DNA from: Pseudomonas sp. Bc-h
Lineage (GTDB): Bacteria > Pseudomonadota > Gammaproteobacteria > Pseudomonadales > Pseudomonadaceae
NCBI RefSeq assembly: GCF_002080045.1
Contig: NZ_MUIN01000011.1
Coordinates: forward strand, 312,645-376,644
Direction of reading: 5' to 3'
Length of the DNA stretch: 64,000 nt
Below, one piece after another: positions 26,942-35,756 of the stretch (the stretch's first letter is position 1; every line of letters starts with the position of its first letter). The notes beneath the pieces were generated by a model. It did not search any database. It was not told the origin of the DNA and saw nothing but the letters and a program-made list of their open reading frames with translations. The position numbers and the translations under genes were made by a program.

Positions 26942-27880
26942 TCAGCCGAACAGCCAGTAACCCAGCAGCGTCAGGACGATCACCGCCAGCACCGGACGCA
27001 GGATGCGGTAGGACTTGGGATTGGCGCGTTTGAACTGCTTCACCTTGCCGCTGAACGCGTTGCTGAAACGCTTGCTGAACGCATAAGCCTGGTTGATCCC
27101 GCCGACACGCTCGTCGTCGGTATTCTGCGGCGCGGTGGCGCGACCGAGAAACGCACTGACGCTGCGGTTGATCGATCTCATGAAACGGTTGCTCAGAGGG
27201 CGTTCGATGTCGCAGAACAGAATCACCCGCGTGACATCGGTTTCGTTCTTGACCCAGTGCACGTAGGTCTCGTCGAACATCACGTCTTCACCGTCACGCC
27301 AGGCGTAGACCTTGCCATCGACGAAGATTCGGCAGTCATCGGAGTTCGGCGTCGACAGGCCCAGGTGATAACGCAGGGAGCCGGCGAACGGATCGCGGTG
27401 CGGGTTCAGGTGACTGCCACCCGGCAGCAGCGCGAACATCGCGCCCTTCACGTTGGGAATACGGCTGACCAGCTCAACGGTTTTCGGGCATAGCGCCTCG
27501 GCCGAGGGCAACGGTTTGTCGTACCACTTGAGGTAGAAACGCTTCCAGCCCTTCTTGAAGAACGAACCGAAACCGGCGTCGTTGTCCTTGGCGGCGGCGC
27601 GAATATAGCCCTCGTCGAACAAGTGCATCGCTTCGTCGCGGATGGTTTCCCAGTTGTCCTTGAGCACGTCGAGTTCAGGGAACTTGCTGCGGTCCAGATA
27701 CGGCTTGGATGGCACGCTGGAGAACAGGTACATCAAGGCGTTGTAGGGGGCGAACAGTGCGGAGTGGTTCACGAACTGGCGCAACACCGGCAACCGCGCC
27801 TTGCCGCGCAGATGCACGTACAGCGTGCTGCCCACGAACAGCAGCAGGATCGCCGCCTTGGCAGCGAAAGAAAGGGTCAT
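26942..27880 (-). CDS. lpxO: Lipid A 2-hydroxylase LpxO-type dioxygenase
   Basis: A 312-residue Fe(II)/2-oxoglutarate-dependent aspartyl/asparaginyl hydroxylase-family protein. Hydrophobic segments at about 5-22 and 292-311 suggest membrane anchoring at both ends. Iron ligands H161 and D163 (NPHRD) and H208 (TYVHWV), with R218 for the co-substrate, are visible. In Pseudomonas and Salmonella LpxO hydroxylates a secondary acyl chain of lipid A, altering envelope properties. The ATG at 27878-27880 has an AAGGAGAG site. A family C repeat follows upstream on the same strand. Confidence 0.88.
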   Translation of the reverse strand: MTLSFAAKAAILLLFVGSTLYVHLRGKARLPVLRQFVNHSALFAPYNALMYLFSSVPSKPYLDRSKFPELDVLKDNWETIRDEAMHLFDEGYIRAAAKDNDAGFGSFFKKGWKRFYLKWYDKPLPSAEALCPKTVELVSRIPNVKGAMFALLPGGSHLNPHRDPFAGSLRYHLGLSTPNSDDCRIFVDGKVYAWRDGEDVMFDETYVHWVKNETDVTRVILFCDIERPLSNRFMRSINRSVSAFLGRATAPQNTDDERVGGINQAYAFSKRFSNAFSGKVKQFKRANPKSYRILRPVLAVIVLTLLGYWLFG

Positions 27881-27901
27881 GAAACTCTCCTTGAAGATGG
27901 C

Positions 27902-27971
27902 CTGTAGCAGTCCGGCTCGCCGGCGGTAACGCCTTCGAGTTCGCCACCGCCGGCGAGCCGGACCGCTACAG
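27902..27971. repeat. Inverted repeat, family C (CTGTAGC...GCTACAG)
   Basis: Arms CTGTAGCAGTCCGGCTCGCC and complement with a short centre. It is the best-preserved family C element in the window. Others are at 46498-46589 and 60493-60558. Confidence 0.85.
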
Positions 27972-28127
27972 AAGCGTTACGCGCGCGGTGTCGGTAAAAA
28001 TCCCGCGCCATTCTAAAACACTGCAAAACCCGCTGGATGACCTGTGACAAGGTCCCGACAAGTCTGGATGGCGGCCATCATAAGCCTTAGTCAGCCCGGT
28101 AAAAAGCCAAAGAGCCTCACGATACGA

Positions 28128-29102
28128 CTACTGGGTCAGCTCCTGTTCAGTAAACAGGTCGCTGAACAGCATGCTCGACAAATAACGCTCGCCTGAATCC
28201 GGTAGCACCACAACGATGGTCTTGCCTTGCATTTCCGGTTTTTCCGCCAGACGCACCGCCGCCTGCATGGCGGCGCCACAGGAGATACCGCACAGAATCC
28301 CCTCCTCCTGCATCAGGCGCAGGGCCATGGCCTTGGCCTCTTCATCGCTCACCAGTTCGACCCTGTCGACCAGCGACAGGTCGAGGTTTTTCGGGATGAA
28401 GCCTGCGCCAATGCCCTGGATCTTGTGCGGGCTGGGGGTGATTTCCTGGCCGGCCATGGCCTGGGTGATGATCGGCGAAATCATCGGCTCGACCGCCACC
28501 GAGATGATCGGCTTGCCCATGGTGTGCTTGATGTAGCGCGACACGCCCGTGATGGTGCCGCCAGTACCAACGCCCGCGACGAGCACGTCGATGGCGCCGT
28601 CTGTATCGTTCCAGATTTCCGGGCCGGTGGTCTTCTCGTGAATGGCCGGGTTGGCCGGGTTCTCGAACTGCGCGGGCATGAAGAATTTGTCCGGGTCGCT
28701 GGCCACCAGTTCCTCGGCCTTGGCGATAGAGCCTTTCATGCCTTTCGCAGGCTCGGTCAGCACCAGCTCGGCGCCAAGGGCCTTGAGGACCTTGCGCCGT
28801 TCTATGCTCATGGAAGCCGGCATCGTCAGCATCAATTTATAACCACGCGCGGCGGCAACGAATGCCAGCCCGATACCCGTATTGCCGGAGGTCGGCTCCA
28901 CAATGGTCATGCCCGGCTTGAGTTTGCCGCGGCTCTCAGCGTCCCAGATCATGTTCGCGCCGATGCGGCACTTCACCGAATACCCCGGATTACGCCCCTC
29001 GATCTTGGCCAGAATCGTGACCCCGCGCGGCGCGATGCGGTTGATCTGCACCAGCGGCGTATTGCCGATGGAATGGGCGTTGTCTGCGTAAATACGGCTC
29101 AT
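28128..29102 (-). CDS. cysK: Cysteine synthase A (O-acetylserine sulfhydrylase)
   Basis: A 324-residue PLP enzyme that makes L-cysteine from O-acetylserine and sulfide. The PLP lysine is K44 in the YSVKCRIG segment. The phosphate/substrate loop TSGNTG is at 71-76 and GVGTGGTITG binds the cofactor phosphate. Length and motifs fit CysK rather than CysM. The ATG at 29100-29102 has an AAGGA site. The DUF748 gene is divergent, 125 bases away. Confidence 0.94.
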   Translation of the reverse strand: MSRIYADNAHSIGNTPLVQINRIAPRGVTILAKIEGRNPGYSVKCRIGANMIWDAESRGKLKPGMTIVEPTSGNTGIGLAFVAAARGYKLMLTMPASMSIERRKVLKALGAELVLTEPAKGMKGSIAKAEELVASDPDKFFMPAQFENPANPAIHEKTTGPEIWNDTDGAIDVLVAGVGTGGTITGVSRYIKHTMGKPIISVAVEPMISPIITQAMAGQEITPSPHKIQGIGAGFIPKNLDLSLVDRVELVSDEEAKAMALRLMQEEGILCGISCGAAMQAAVRLAEKPEMQGKTIVVVLPDSGERYLSSMLFSDLFTEQELTQ

Positions 29103-29227
29103 GACCGGGTCCTTGTGCAGGTTTGGAAAAGCCCAAAGCCTATGCTTGGGTGCTTATTACGTCCAGCTCAAGCGAACGGATCACAACGCCGGCAGTCAAC
29201 AAATCTAGTAAACCGGAGAACGTTGCC

Positions 29228-30304
29228 ATGAAACGTCGCTATAGCTGGCCGCTGTGGACAGTCGTGGGCCTCGTCGTCTTGCTGATCGCGGTCCACATCG
29301 CACTGCCCTACGTGGTGCGCAACTACTTGAACGACAAGCTTGCCGACATGGGCGATTACCGCGGCCATGTGACCGACGTTGACCTGGCGCTGTGGCGCGG
29401 GGCGTACAAGATCAACGGCCTGAACATCGTCAAGGTCGACGGCAAGGTGCCGGTCCCGCTGCTCAAGGTGCCTGTGATCGATCTCTCGGTCAGCTGGCAC
29501 TCACTCTGGTACGACCACGCCGTGGTAGCAGAGGTTGCGTTTGTCAGCCCCGAGCTCAACTTCGTCGACGGTGGCGCCGACAAACAGCAGTCCCAGACCG
29601 GTGCAGGCACTGACTGGCGTGCGCAATTGAACAAGCTGCTGCCCATCACCCTTAACGAAGTCCGCGTTCAGGACGGCAAGATAACGTTCAGCAACTTCAA
29701 CTCGACGCCCAAGGTAAAAATAGAGGCCGACAAGGTCAACGCCAGCGTCTACAACCTGACTAACGTGGTGGACACCGCCGGCAAGCGCGACGCCCGCTTC
29801 GAAGGCAAGGCCCTGCTCCTGGGCAACGCCCCTCTGGAAACCACCGCAACCTTCGACCCGTTCAGCAACTTCGAAGACTTCGATTTCAAACTGCGCGTCA
29901 CCGAGGTGCAACTCAAACAGATGAACGACTTCGCCTCGGCCTACGGCAAGTTCGACTTCAATGCCGGCAACGGCGACATCGTCATCGAGGCCCATGCCAA
30001 CAAGGGCCAGCTCAGCGGCTACATCAAACCCTTGCTGCGCGACGTCGATATCTTCAATTGGCAGCAAGACGTCGAGAATCAGAACAAAGGCTTTTTCCGC
30101 TCGATCTGGGAAGCGATGGTCGGTGCTGGCGAAACCGTGCTCAAGAACCAGCGCAAAAACCAGTTCGCCACCCGCGTCGAACTCAGCGGCAGCGTGCACA
30201 AACAGGACGTCAGCGCATTTCAAGCCTTCCTGCAGATCCTGCGCAACGCGTTCGTCCAAGCGTTCAACACGCGGTATGACAGCGGGAAGAAAGAGGCACA
30301 GTGA
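29228..30304 (+). CDS. DUF748-like inner-membrane-anchored periplasmic protein
   Basis: 358 residues with one N-terminal membrane helix (about 8-27) and a beta-rich periplasmic domain, resembling the AsmA/DUF748 group involved in envelope homeostasis. The LWRGAYKINGLNIVK segment near 53-67 is typical of the family's first repeat. The ATG at 29228 with a GGAGAA site is preferred over an in-frame start 35 codons upstream. It is the only gene on this strand before the MoxR operon. No specific function can be given. Confidence 0.8.
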   Translation: MKRRYSWPLWTVVGLVVLLIAVHIALPYVVRNYLNDKLADMGDYRGHVTDVDLALWRGAYKINGLNIVKVDGKVPVPLLKVPVIDLSVSWHSLWYDHAVVAEVAFVSPELNFVDGGADKQQSQTGAGTDWRAQLNKLLPITLNEVRVQDGKITFSNFNSTPKVKIEADKVNASVYNLTNVVDTAGKRDARFEGKALLLGNAPLETTATFDPFSNFEDFDFKLRVTEVQLKQMNDFASAYGKFDFNAGNGDIVIEAHANKGQLSGYIKPLLRDVDIFNWQQDVENQNKGFFRSIWEAMVGAGETVLKNQRKNQFATRVELSGSVHKQDVSAFQAFLQILRNAFVQAFNTRYDSGKKEAQ

Positions 30305-30452
30305 TGAAGGTAAAGCCGTCTACGCCTACCCGCCTGACGTCACCGCTCAAATCCACGATTGATTCCTGATTGTTGGCGAAAGTGAGCGCCAGCCTGTACC
30401 CCTCAAGGACCCAAACGGCGATAAGTCTCGGTCTATCCATATATTCCGTCAT
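30264..30452 (-). pseudogene. Truncated DUF2442-like gene
   Basis: 62 codons from an ATG with a good GGGAAGG ribosome site. The first half (VWVLEGYRLALTFANNQES then IVDLS) matches the N-terminal pattern of DUF2442 proteins. The frame then runs 41 bases into the 3' end of the DUF748 gene in antisense, so the C-terminal half of a normal DUF2442 protein is missing. It is probably the stump of a deleted small gene. The surrounding 381-base gap 30305-30685 holds nothing else but the MoxR promoter region. Confidence 0.45.
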
Positions 30453-30685
30453 TTTGCCTTCCCTGCTGGCCGTCTATAACAACGCTGAATCGTATCGCCG
30501 AATGTTTTCGACAGACACGAGCGTTACAATTTTCTACGCAGTCAAACCGCGACTCGCCATTCAGCTACTGAATAAAGCGTCTGCGTTAACAGTCGTGCGA
30601 GGGGCGCGTTATAGTCGGCGCATTCTTATTGCAGATTTGCGCCGTGTGGCCATTGTGTCCGCACGCCACGTTCGAGGATTTACCG

Positions 30686-31531
30686 ATGAAGTTCGAAGGC
30701 ACCCGCGCCTACGTCGCCACCGACGACCTGAAGCTTGCCGTCAATGCCGCCATCACGCTGGAGCGCCCGCTGCTGGTCAAGGGCGAGCCCGGCACCGGCA
30801 AGACCATGCTCGCCGAGCAACTGGCTGAATCCTTCGGCGCCAAACTGATCACCTGGCACATCAAATCCACCACCAAGGCTCATCAGGGCCTGTACGAGTA
30901 CGACGCGGTCAGCCGCCTGCGCGACTCACAGCTAGGTGTGGATAAAGTCCACGACGTGCGCAACTACCTGAAGAAAGGCAAGCTTTGGGAGGCGTTCGAG
31001 GCCGAGGAGCGGGTCATTCTGCTGATCGACGAAATCGACAAGGCTGACATCGAATTCCCCAACGACCTGCTGCAAGAACTCGACAAGATGGAGTTCTACG
31101 TTTACGAAATCGACGAGACGATCAAGGCCAAGAAACGCCCGATCATCATCATTACTTCCAACAATGAGAAAGAGCTGCCGGATGCGTTCCTGCGCCGCTG
31201 CTTCTTCCACTACATTGCCTTCCCTGACCGCAACACCCTGCAGCAGATCGTCGACGTGCATTACCCCGACATCAAGAAGGACCTGGTCAGCGAAGCGCTG
31301 GACGTGTTCTTCGATGTGCGCAAAGTCCCAGGCTTGAAGAAGAAGCCCTCGACCTCCGAGCTGGTGGACTGGCTGAAGCTGTTGATGGCCGACAACATCG
31401 GTGAGGCCGTACTGCGCGAACGCGACCCGACCAAGGCTATCCCGCCACTGGCAGGCGCGTTGGTGAAGAACGAGCAGGACGTGCAATTGCTGGAGCGTCT
31501 GGCGTTCATGAGCCGTCGTGGCAATCGCTGA
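30686..31531 (+). CDS. MoxR-family AAA+ ATPase
   Basis: A 281-residue AAA+ ATPase. Walker A GEPGTGKT is at 33-40, Walker B LLIDEID at 112-118 and sensor-1 ITSNNE follows. MoxR ATPases act as chaperones that assemble or activate metal-dependent complexes with a von Willebrand-factor-A partner. The ATG at 30686 has a GAGGA site and gives the standard length; longer in-frame starts add unrelated residues. The VWA gene follows after 30 bases, so the two form an operon. The client is not encoded nearby. Confidence 0.92.
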   Translation: MKFEGTRAYVATDDLKLAVNAAITLERPLLVKGEPGTGKTMLAEQLAESFGAKLITWHIKSTTKAHQGLYEYDAVSRLRDSQLGVDKVHDVRNYLKKGKLWEAFEAEERVILLIDEIDKADIEFPNDLLQELDKMEFYVYEIDETIKAKKRPIIIITSNNEKELPDAFLRRCFFHYIAFPDRNTLQQIVDVHYPDIKKDLVSEALDVFFDVRKVPGLKKKPSTSELVDWLKLLMADNIGEAVLRERDPTKAIPPLAGALVKNEQDVQLLERLAFMSRRGNR

Positions 31532-31561
31532 GTTCCTTCCGATAAGTGCGGGACAACCATC

Positions 31562-32740
31562 ATGTTGCTCAACCTGTTCAACGAAATGCGCGCAGCCAAG
31601 GTGCCGGTCTCGGTGCGTGAACTGCTCGACCTGATCAACGCTCTGAAACAGCGGGTGACGTTCGCCGACATGGACGAGTTCTACTACTTGTCGCGGGCGA
31701 TCCTGGTCAAGGACGAGCGTCATTTCGACAAGTTCGACCGGGCGTTCGGTGCCTATTTCAATGGGCTGGAAAAACTCGACGATCACTTGCAGGCGCTGAT
31801 TCCCGAAGACTGGCTACGCAAGGAATTCGAACGCTCACTGACCGACGAAGAACGCGCGCAGATCCAGTCCCTTGGCGGCCTCGACAAGTTGATCGAGGAG
31901 TTCAAGAAGCGTCTTGAGGAACAGAAGGAACGCCACGCAGGCGGCAATAAATGGATCGGCACCGGCGGCACCAGCCCTTTCGGTTCAGGCGGCTATAACC
32001 CGGAGGGCATTCGCGTCGGTGACGCTGGCAAGCGTCAGGGCAAGGCGGCCAAGGTCTGGGATCAGCGCGAGTACAAAAACCTCGACGATCAGGTCGAGCT
32101 CGGCACGCGCAACATCAAGGTCGCGTTGCGGCGTCTGCGCAAGTTCGCGCGCCAGGGTGCTGCAGACGAGCTTGATATAGACGGTACCATCGACCACACG
32201 GCTCGCGATGCCGGTTTGCTGAACATCCAGATGCGGCCGGAACGTCGCAACACCATCAAGCTGTTGCTGCTGTTCGACATCGGCGGATCGATGGATGCCC
32301 ATGTGAAGATCTGCGAAGAACTGTTCTCGGCCTGCAAGACCGAGTTCAAGCACATGGAGTATTTCTACTTCCACAACTTCATCTATGAGTCGGTGTGGAA
32401 GAACAATCTGCGCCGTACCTCGGAACGCACTTCCACCCAGGATCTGCTGCACAAGTACGGCGCCGACTACAAGGTGATCTTCATCGGTGACGCGGCCATG
32501 GCTCCCTACGAAATCACCCAGCCAGGCGGCAGCGTCGAACACTGGAACGAAGAAGCTGGCTACGTCTGGATGCACCGCTTCATGGCCAAGTTCAAGAAGA
32601 TCATCTGGATCAACCCCTACCCCAAAGATGCCTGGGGCTATACCACCTCGACCAACATCGTGCGCGACCTGATCGAAGACCAGATGTACCCCTTGACGTT
32701 GCGTGGGCTGGAAGAAGGCATGCGCTACCTGGCCAAATGA
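31562..32740 (+). CDS. VWA domain protein (CoxE-like), partner of the MoxR ATPase
   Basis: 392 residues. The N-terminal half is helical and charged (EEFKKRLEEQKER around 112-124), followed by a glycine-rich linker (128-145) and a CoxE-type VWA domain from about 230. The MIDAS start is D239-I-G-G-S243, where glycine replaces the first serine of the canonical DxSxS; this may be usual for the subfamily. It is presumed to be the substrate-recognition partner of the upstream ATPase. Cytoplasmic: no signal peptide is seen. Confidence 0.88.
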   Translation: MLLNLFNEMRAAKVPVSVRELLDLINALKQRVTFADMDEFYYLSRAILVKDERHFDKFDRAFGAYFNGLEKLDDHLQALIPEDWLRKEFERSLTDEERAQIQSLGGLDKLIEEFKKRLEEQKERHAGGNKWIGTGGTSPFGSGGYNPEGIRVGDAGKRQGKAAKVWDQREYKNLDDQVELGTRNIKVALRRLRKFARQGAADELDIDGTIDHTARDAGLLNIQMRPERRNTIKLLLLFDIGGSMDAHVKICEELFSACKTEFKHMEYFYFHNFIYESVWKNNLRRTSERTSTQDLLHKYGADYKVIFIGDAAMAPYEITQPGGSVEHWNEEAGYVWMHRFMAKFKKIIWINPYPKDAWGYTTSTNIVRDLIEDQMYPLTLRGLEEGMRYLAK

Positions 32741-32771
32741 GGCCAGGTCAGTCGGTAACGGGCAGGCCGGA

Positions 32772-33146
32772 TCACTCAGGCCTCGCCTCCTCCGGGTACT
32801 CGAACTCGAAAACCCTGACCACTTCAGACGCATGCCAGGACGCAGCAGCGACGCCGTCGGACGGCCCTGAGAAACGGCCCAGGCGTTCAGCGCACTCGAA
32901 GAATCCGGTGCGCGGCAGGCGGCTGGCCCCCTGACTGATTACCAGAGAACTGCGCAGCGGCTGTTCTGCACGGGCATCAATGGCGGCCAGGTGTTCGAGT
33001 GCGGCGGTAAGGGTCTGCATCGCAGGGCTTGGCAGCTGAATGCGTTCCAGCAGCGCGCGATAGGTGACCAGATGGCGTTGCCGACGAGCCAGATCCAGTT
33101 CAGCCAGCAGCGCTTCCCAATGCTGACGGCTGATCCGTACGCTCAT
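32772..33146 (-). CDS. Conserved hypothetical protein paired with an HTH gene
   Basis: A 124-residue soluble protein that I do not recognise. The first half is helical and arginine-rich (residues 5-50). A middle region has the pattern SLVISQGASRLPRTGFFECA (86-105), followed by an acidic C-terminus. Its ATG overlaps the stop of the upstream HTH gene by four bases (ATGA at 33143-33146), so translation is coupled. A toxin-antitoxin pair is possible because of the layout, but nothing in this protein matches a known toxin family. Confidence 0.7.
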   Translation of the reverse strand: MSVRISRQHWEALLAELDLARRQRHLVTYRALLERIQLPSPAMQTLTAALEHLAAIDARAEQPLRSSLVISQGASRLPRTGFFECAERLGRFSGPSDGVAAASWHASEVVRVFEFEYPEEARPE

Positions 33147-33493
33147 GGCTCACCTCGCCAGCCCGGAACACCCAGTTCCCACGCCAGGCTTCGTCGAATT
33201 GCTGCATCGGGTTGGCGCGTGCCGTTCTCGATCAACTCAAGATATGAAGGGCTGATACCCACCGAACGAGCCAATTGCGCGAGCTCCAGCCCTTTGGCCT
33301 GACGCAGCGAGCCCAATTGATCGAACGAAGGGAAATCGACAGAAGCAGAGGCTGTTGATTCGGCAGATTGAAATGTGGACGCGGTTTCTTGTGGACGAGC
33401 AACGCCGGCCGCCTGCAACAGGGCCTGATAATGCGCCCATGGCAGCACTGCGTACTCTGGCTCTCCATCACGAGAAATGACCTGAAGATCCAT
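33143..33493 (-). CDS. XRE-type helix-turn-helix regulator with an antitoxin-like N-terminus
   Basis: 116 residues. The start MDLQVISRDGEPEYAVLPW resembles the short N-terminal segment of antitoxins that combine a Phd-like lead with an XRE domain. Residues about 60-112 are a HTH_3 domain (LRQAKGLELAQLARSVGIS, then YLELIENGTRQPD). It probably autoregulates the two-gene unit with the overlapping downstream gene. It is convergent with the VWA gene. Confidence 0.75.
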   Translation of the reverse strand: MDLQVISRDGEPEYAVLPWAHYQALLQAAGVARPQETASTFQSAESTASASVDFPSFDQLGSLRQAKGLELAQLARSVGISPSYLELIENGTRQPDAAIRRSLAWELGVPGWRGEP

Positions 33494-33700
33494 ACCACCC
33501 CCTGTAGGACAAAAAACTGTTTCAAGTAATCTTTTTCTTTGTATTGCGGCATCTTAACAGCGGAAGGGGAGAACTTGCGTGCACGTAATCGACAGAGTTT
33601 TCTCAGGAGCGACTTTTTCGAGGGTATCTCGCCAGAAAATCGAGGAGATGACAGAAATTCGATAGGGAGAGAGCGTGAGAGCGTTGTGGCGGGGCCGCTG

Positions 33701-34150
33701 TCAATCCTTCTTCTCACGCTCCAGCAACTTCGGTGTCGCAGGCAGGCGTTCGACCACCGCCAGTTTTTCGGGATTCTGCCGCTCGCGCCAGGCACGGAAT
33801 GCGCTCAGTTCGGCTTCCAGATTCTTCATTACCCACGCCAGCACGGCGATGTCATCGAGCATACCCAGCCCCGGTATCCAGTCAGGAATGGCGTCCAGGG
33901 GACTGAGGAAATACATCAACCCTGCGACCACCGACAGGATCGCCTTACCGCTGATGGCCCGATACTCGCCGCGCCAGTACGCCAGACAAAGCGCTTGCAG
34001 CAGCTTGAGGTCTTCCTTGAGCTTGCCCAGCCGATTGCCCTCACTCGCCGCTTTGCCAGCCACGGCGAACAGCAACGCGGGTAAGCGGCCAGCCGCCATC
34101 AGCCGTTTGGCCATGGGTAGATAGCGGATGAAGTTCCAGGGTGCTTTCAT
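33701..34150 (-). CDS. YkvA/DUF1232 family membrane protein
   Basis: A 149-residue small protein with the DUF1232 signature SPLDAIPDWIPGLGMLDD between two hydrophobic segments (about 74-118). The function is unknown. The ATG at 34148-34150 is chosen because GGAG lies seven bases upstream; 26 in-frame codons further upstream show no conservation pattern. A pair of inverted DnaA boxes lies 93-123 bases upstream of the start. Confidence 0.8.
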   Translation of the reverse strand: MKAPWNFIRYLPMAKRLMAAGRLPALLFAVAGKAASEGNRLGKLKEDLKLLQALCLAYWRGEYRAISGKAILSVVAGLMYFLSPLDAIPDWIPGLGMLDDIAVLAWVMKNLEAELSAFRAWRERQNPEKLAVVERLPATPKLLEREKKD

Positions 34151-34242
34151 ATTCACTCCAGCGATATCGATAAAAATCGACCAATCGGTCAATCGCCTCT
34201 GATGCAAGGACCCGTAGGCATTTTGCAAGCCCGCACGCGCGA

Positions 34243-34273
34243 AAGGTTATCCACACAAATTGTGGATAACCTT
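34243..34273. promoter_or_regulatory. Palindrome of two perfect DnaA boxes
   Basis: AAGGTTATCCACA - CAAAT - TGTGGATAACCTT: 13-bp perfect arms around a five-base spacer. Each arm contains the consensus DnaA box TTATCCACA (34247-34255, and inverted at 34261-34269). No poly-U follows on either strand, so it is not an ordinary terminator. It lies upstream of the ykvA-like gene. Confidence 0.7.
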
Positions 34274-34508
34274 GTGAACAGAGCCGTTCTGCGGCGCTGA
34301 AACGCCCGTTCTATAGGGCGTGGGCTTAAATCGCGCGTTTTTTACTCACAAAAATAAACGCAAGAAACCGTTGACTTGGGGATGCGTCGAAGCTATCGGA
34401 GACACCTGAACCCGGCGCCTGACCTACTCGCAAACCCGACATTTGCCCAATCTGCCAACGGTATTGGGACTCTACTTGCCCTGCCCGGTTCGATTTGTTT
34501 TCAACAAA
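34274..34508. other. Unassigned intergenic stretch
   Basis: Between the DnaA-box palindrome and the FKBP terminator. It contains a short CGCCC-GGGCG hairpin near 34301-34320. No coding frame with a ribosome site was found. Confidence 0.5.
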
Positions 34509-34540
34509 AATGAAAATGCCCCGTCGAGACGGGGCATTTT
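34509..34540 (-). terminator. Terminator of the FKBP gene
   Basis: Stem AAAATGCCCCGT with ACGGGGCATTTT around CGAG, 27 bases past the stop codon. The U-tract is supplied by both flanks, so it could also work on the plus strand. Confidence 0.85.
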
Positions 34541-34566
34541 CGTACAACAGGCAATCGAGTTATCGA

Positions 34567-35361
34567 TTACTTCTTGGCTGCAGGCTTGGCGGGTTCAGGA
34601 GCCGGTGCAGCTTCTTCTTCCTCGTCCGCGCCAGCAGCGCCGCCAGCGGCGTCGTTACCTGCGGCAGCCGGATCCTTGATGCCCAGCAGTTCCAGGTCGA
34701 AGACCAGAACCGAGTTCGCCGGGATCATCGGGCTTGGGCTTTGCGCGCCATAGGCCAGATCGCTAGGGATGTACAGCTTGATCTTCTCACCGACGTGCAT
34801 CAGTTGCAGGCCTTCGACCCAACCCGGGATCACGCCACTCACTGGCAGATCGATCGGGCTGCCGCGCTCTACGGAACTGTCGAATACCTTGCCGTCAGTC
34901 AGCTTGCCTTCGTAGTGAACGGTCACGACGTCAGTAGGCTTGGGAACCGGGCCGTCAGCTTTCTTGACGATTTCGTATTGCAGGCCGGAAGCGGTAGTGG
35001 TGACTTCCTTGCGCTTGCCGTTTTCTTCGAGGAATTTCTTGCCAGCGGCTGCCGACTCTTCACTCATCTTGGCCATGCGCTCTTCGGCACGCTTTTGCAG
35101 ATCGCCGAACGCGGCAACCAGCTCTTCGTCCTTGAGTTTCTGTTCTTTCTTGCCGACCGCATCTTCAATACCCAGCGCTACGGCTTTGGAATCCAGATCG
35201 TCCATGCCTTCCTGAGCCAGGCTCTTGCCCATGTTCAGGCCGATGCCATAAGAGGCTTTTTGTGCCGGGGTTTTCAGCTCAACGGTGCTGGCTTGCTTAT
35301 CGCAGCCCGCGAGTACCAGACCGACCAGGGCAATCGCCGCTGCCAACCGATGCTGTTTCAT
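34567..35361 (-). CDS. FKBP-type peptidyl-prolyl isomerase, lipoprotein
   Basis: A 264-residue periplasmic proline isomerase. The signal peptide ends in the lipobox LVLAGC with C20 as lipidation site. The N-terminal helical dimerisation domain (about 28-125, TPAQKASYGIGLNMGKSL) precedes the FKBP domain (about 130-230) with VHYEGKLTDGKVFDSS, IPGWVEGL and DLAYG. An Ala/Glu/Pro-rich low-complexity tail ends the protein. This is the FkpA/Mip layout: a chaperone for outer-membrane and secreted proteins. The ATG at 35359-35361 has an AGGAAACAGG site. Confidence 0.92.
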   Translation of the reverse strand: MKQHRLAAAIALVGLVLAGCDKQASTVELKTPAQKASYGIGLNMGKSLAQEGMDDLDSKAVALGIEDAVGKKEQKLKDEELVAAFGDLQKRAEERMAKMSEESAAAGKKFLEENGKRKEVTTTASGLQYEIVKKADGPVPKPTDVVTVHYEGKLTDGKVFDSSVERGSPIDLPVSGVIPGWVEGLQLMHVGEKIKLYIPSDLAYGAQSPSPMIPANSVLVFDLELLGIKDPAAAGNDAAGGAAGADEEEEAAPAPEPAKPAAKK

Positions 35362-35756
35362 CCTGTTTCCTTGTTCATGCGCCAATAGGGCAAACGAGTA
35401 AAGCCGCGAGCTTATCAGGCCGCCGCGATCAATGGCTACCGGCATGAGAGGGGGAAAAGGCAGATAAGTTCAGGTAACCAAAGGTTTTCTTGTTTGATCG
35501 AGAAAACCGTTCAGTTTTGGTTCAGGCACACGCTGGAAATACGAATTCTACGCGTAGGGACTTTCCGAGAGGACCAAACGCAGGACATGCCGTCAGCGTT
35601 CCCTATTTCGCAATAAAGCACTTTTCGGCAGGGCATTTATGTCCTCTTCATTCATGGACAAGGCAGTACATTAAGGACTGCATGGTCCCGCAGAGCGACC
35701 GACAACAAAACCTCCAGCTCGCTTATGAAATCTGCCAACCATCCGGAGCCTTCCTT
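35362..35756. other. Upstream region of the ABC-transporter operon
   Basis: 395 bases without a gene. It contains a 10-bp palindrome CTACGCGTAG at 35548-35557, a possible operator. Nothing else was recognised. Confidence 0.5.

Noticed and set aside
34370..34545. A possible small RNA gene ending at the FKBP terminator on the plus strand
   Set aside because: A TTGACT-like -35 is present but no acceptable -10; the hairpin is explained as the FKBP terminator.
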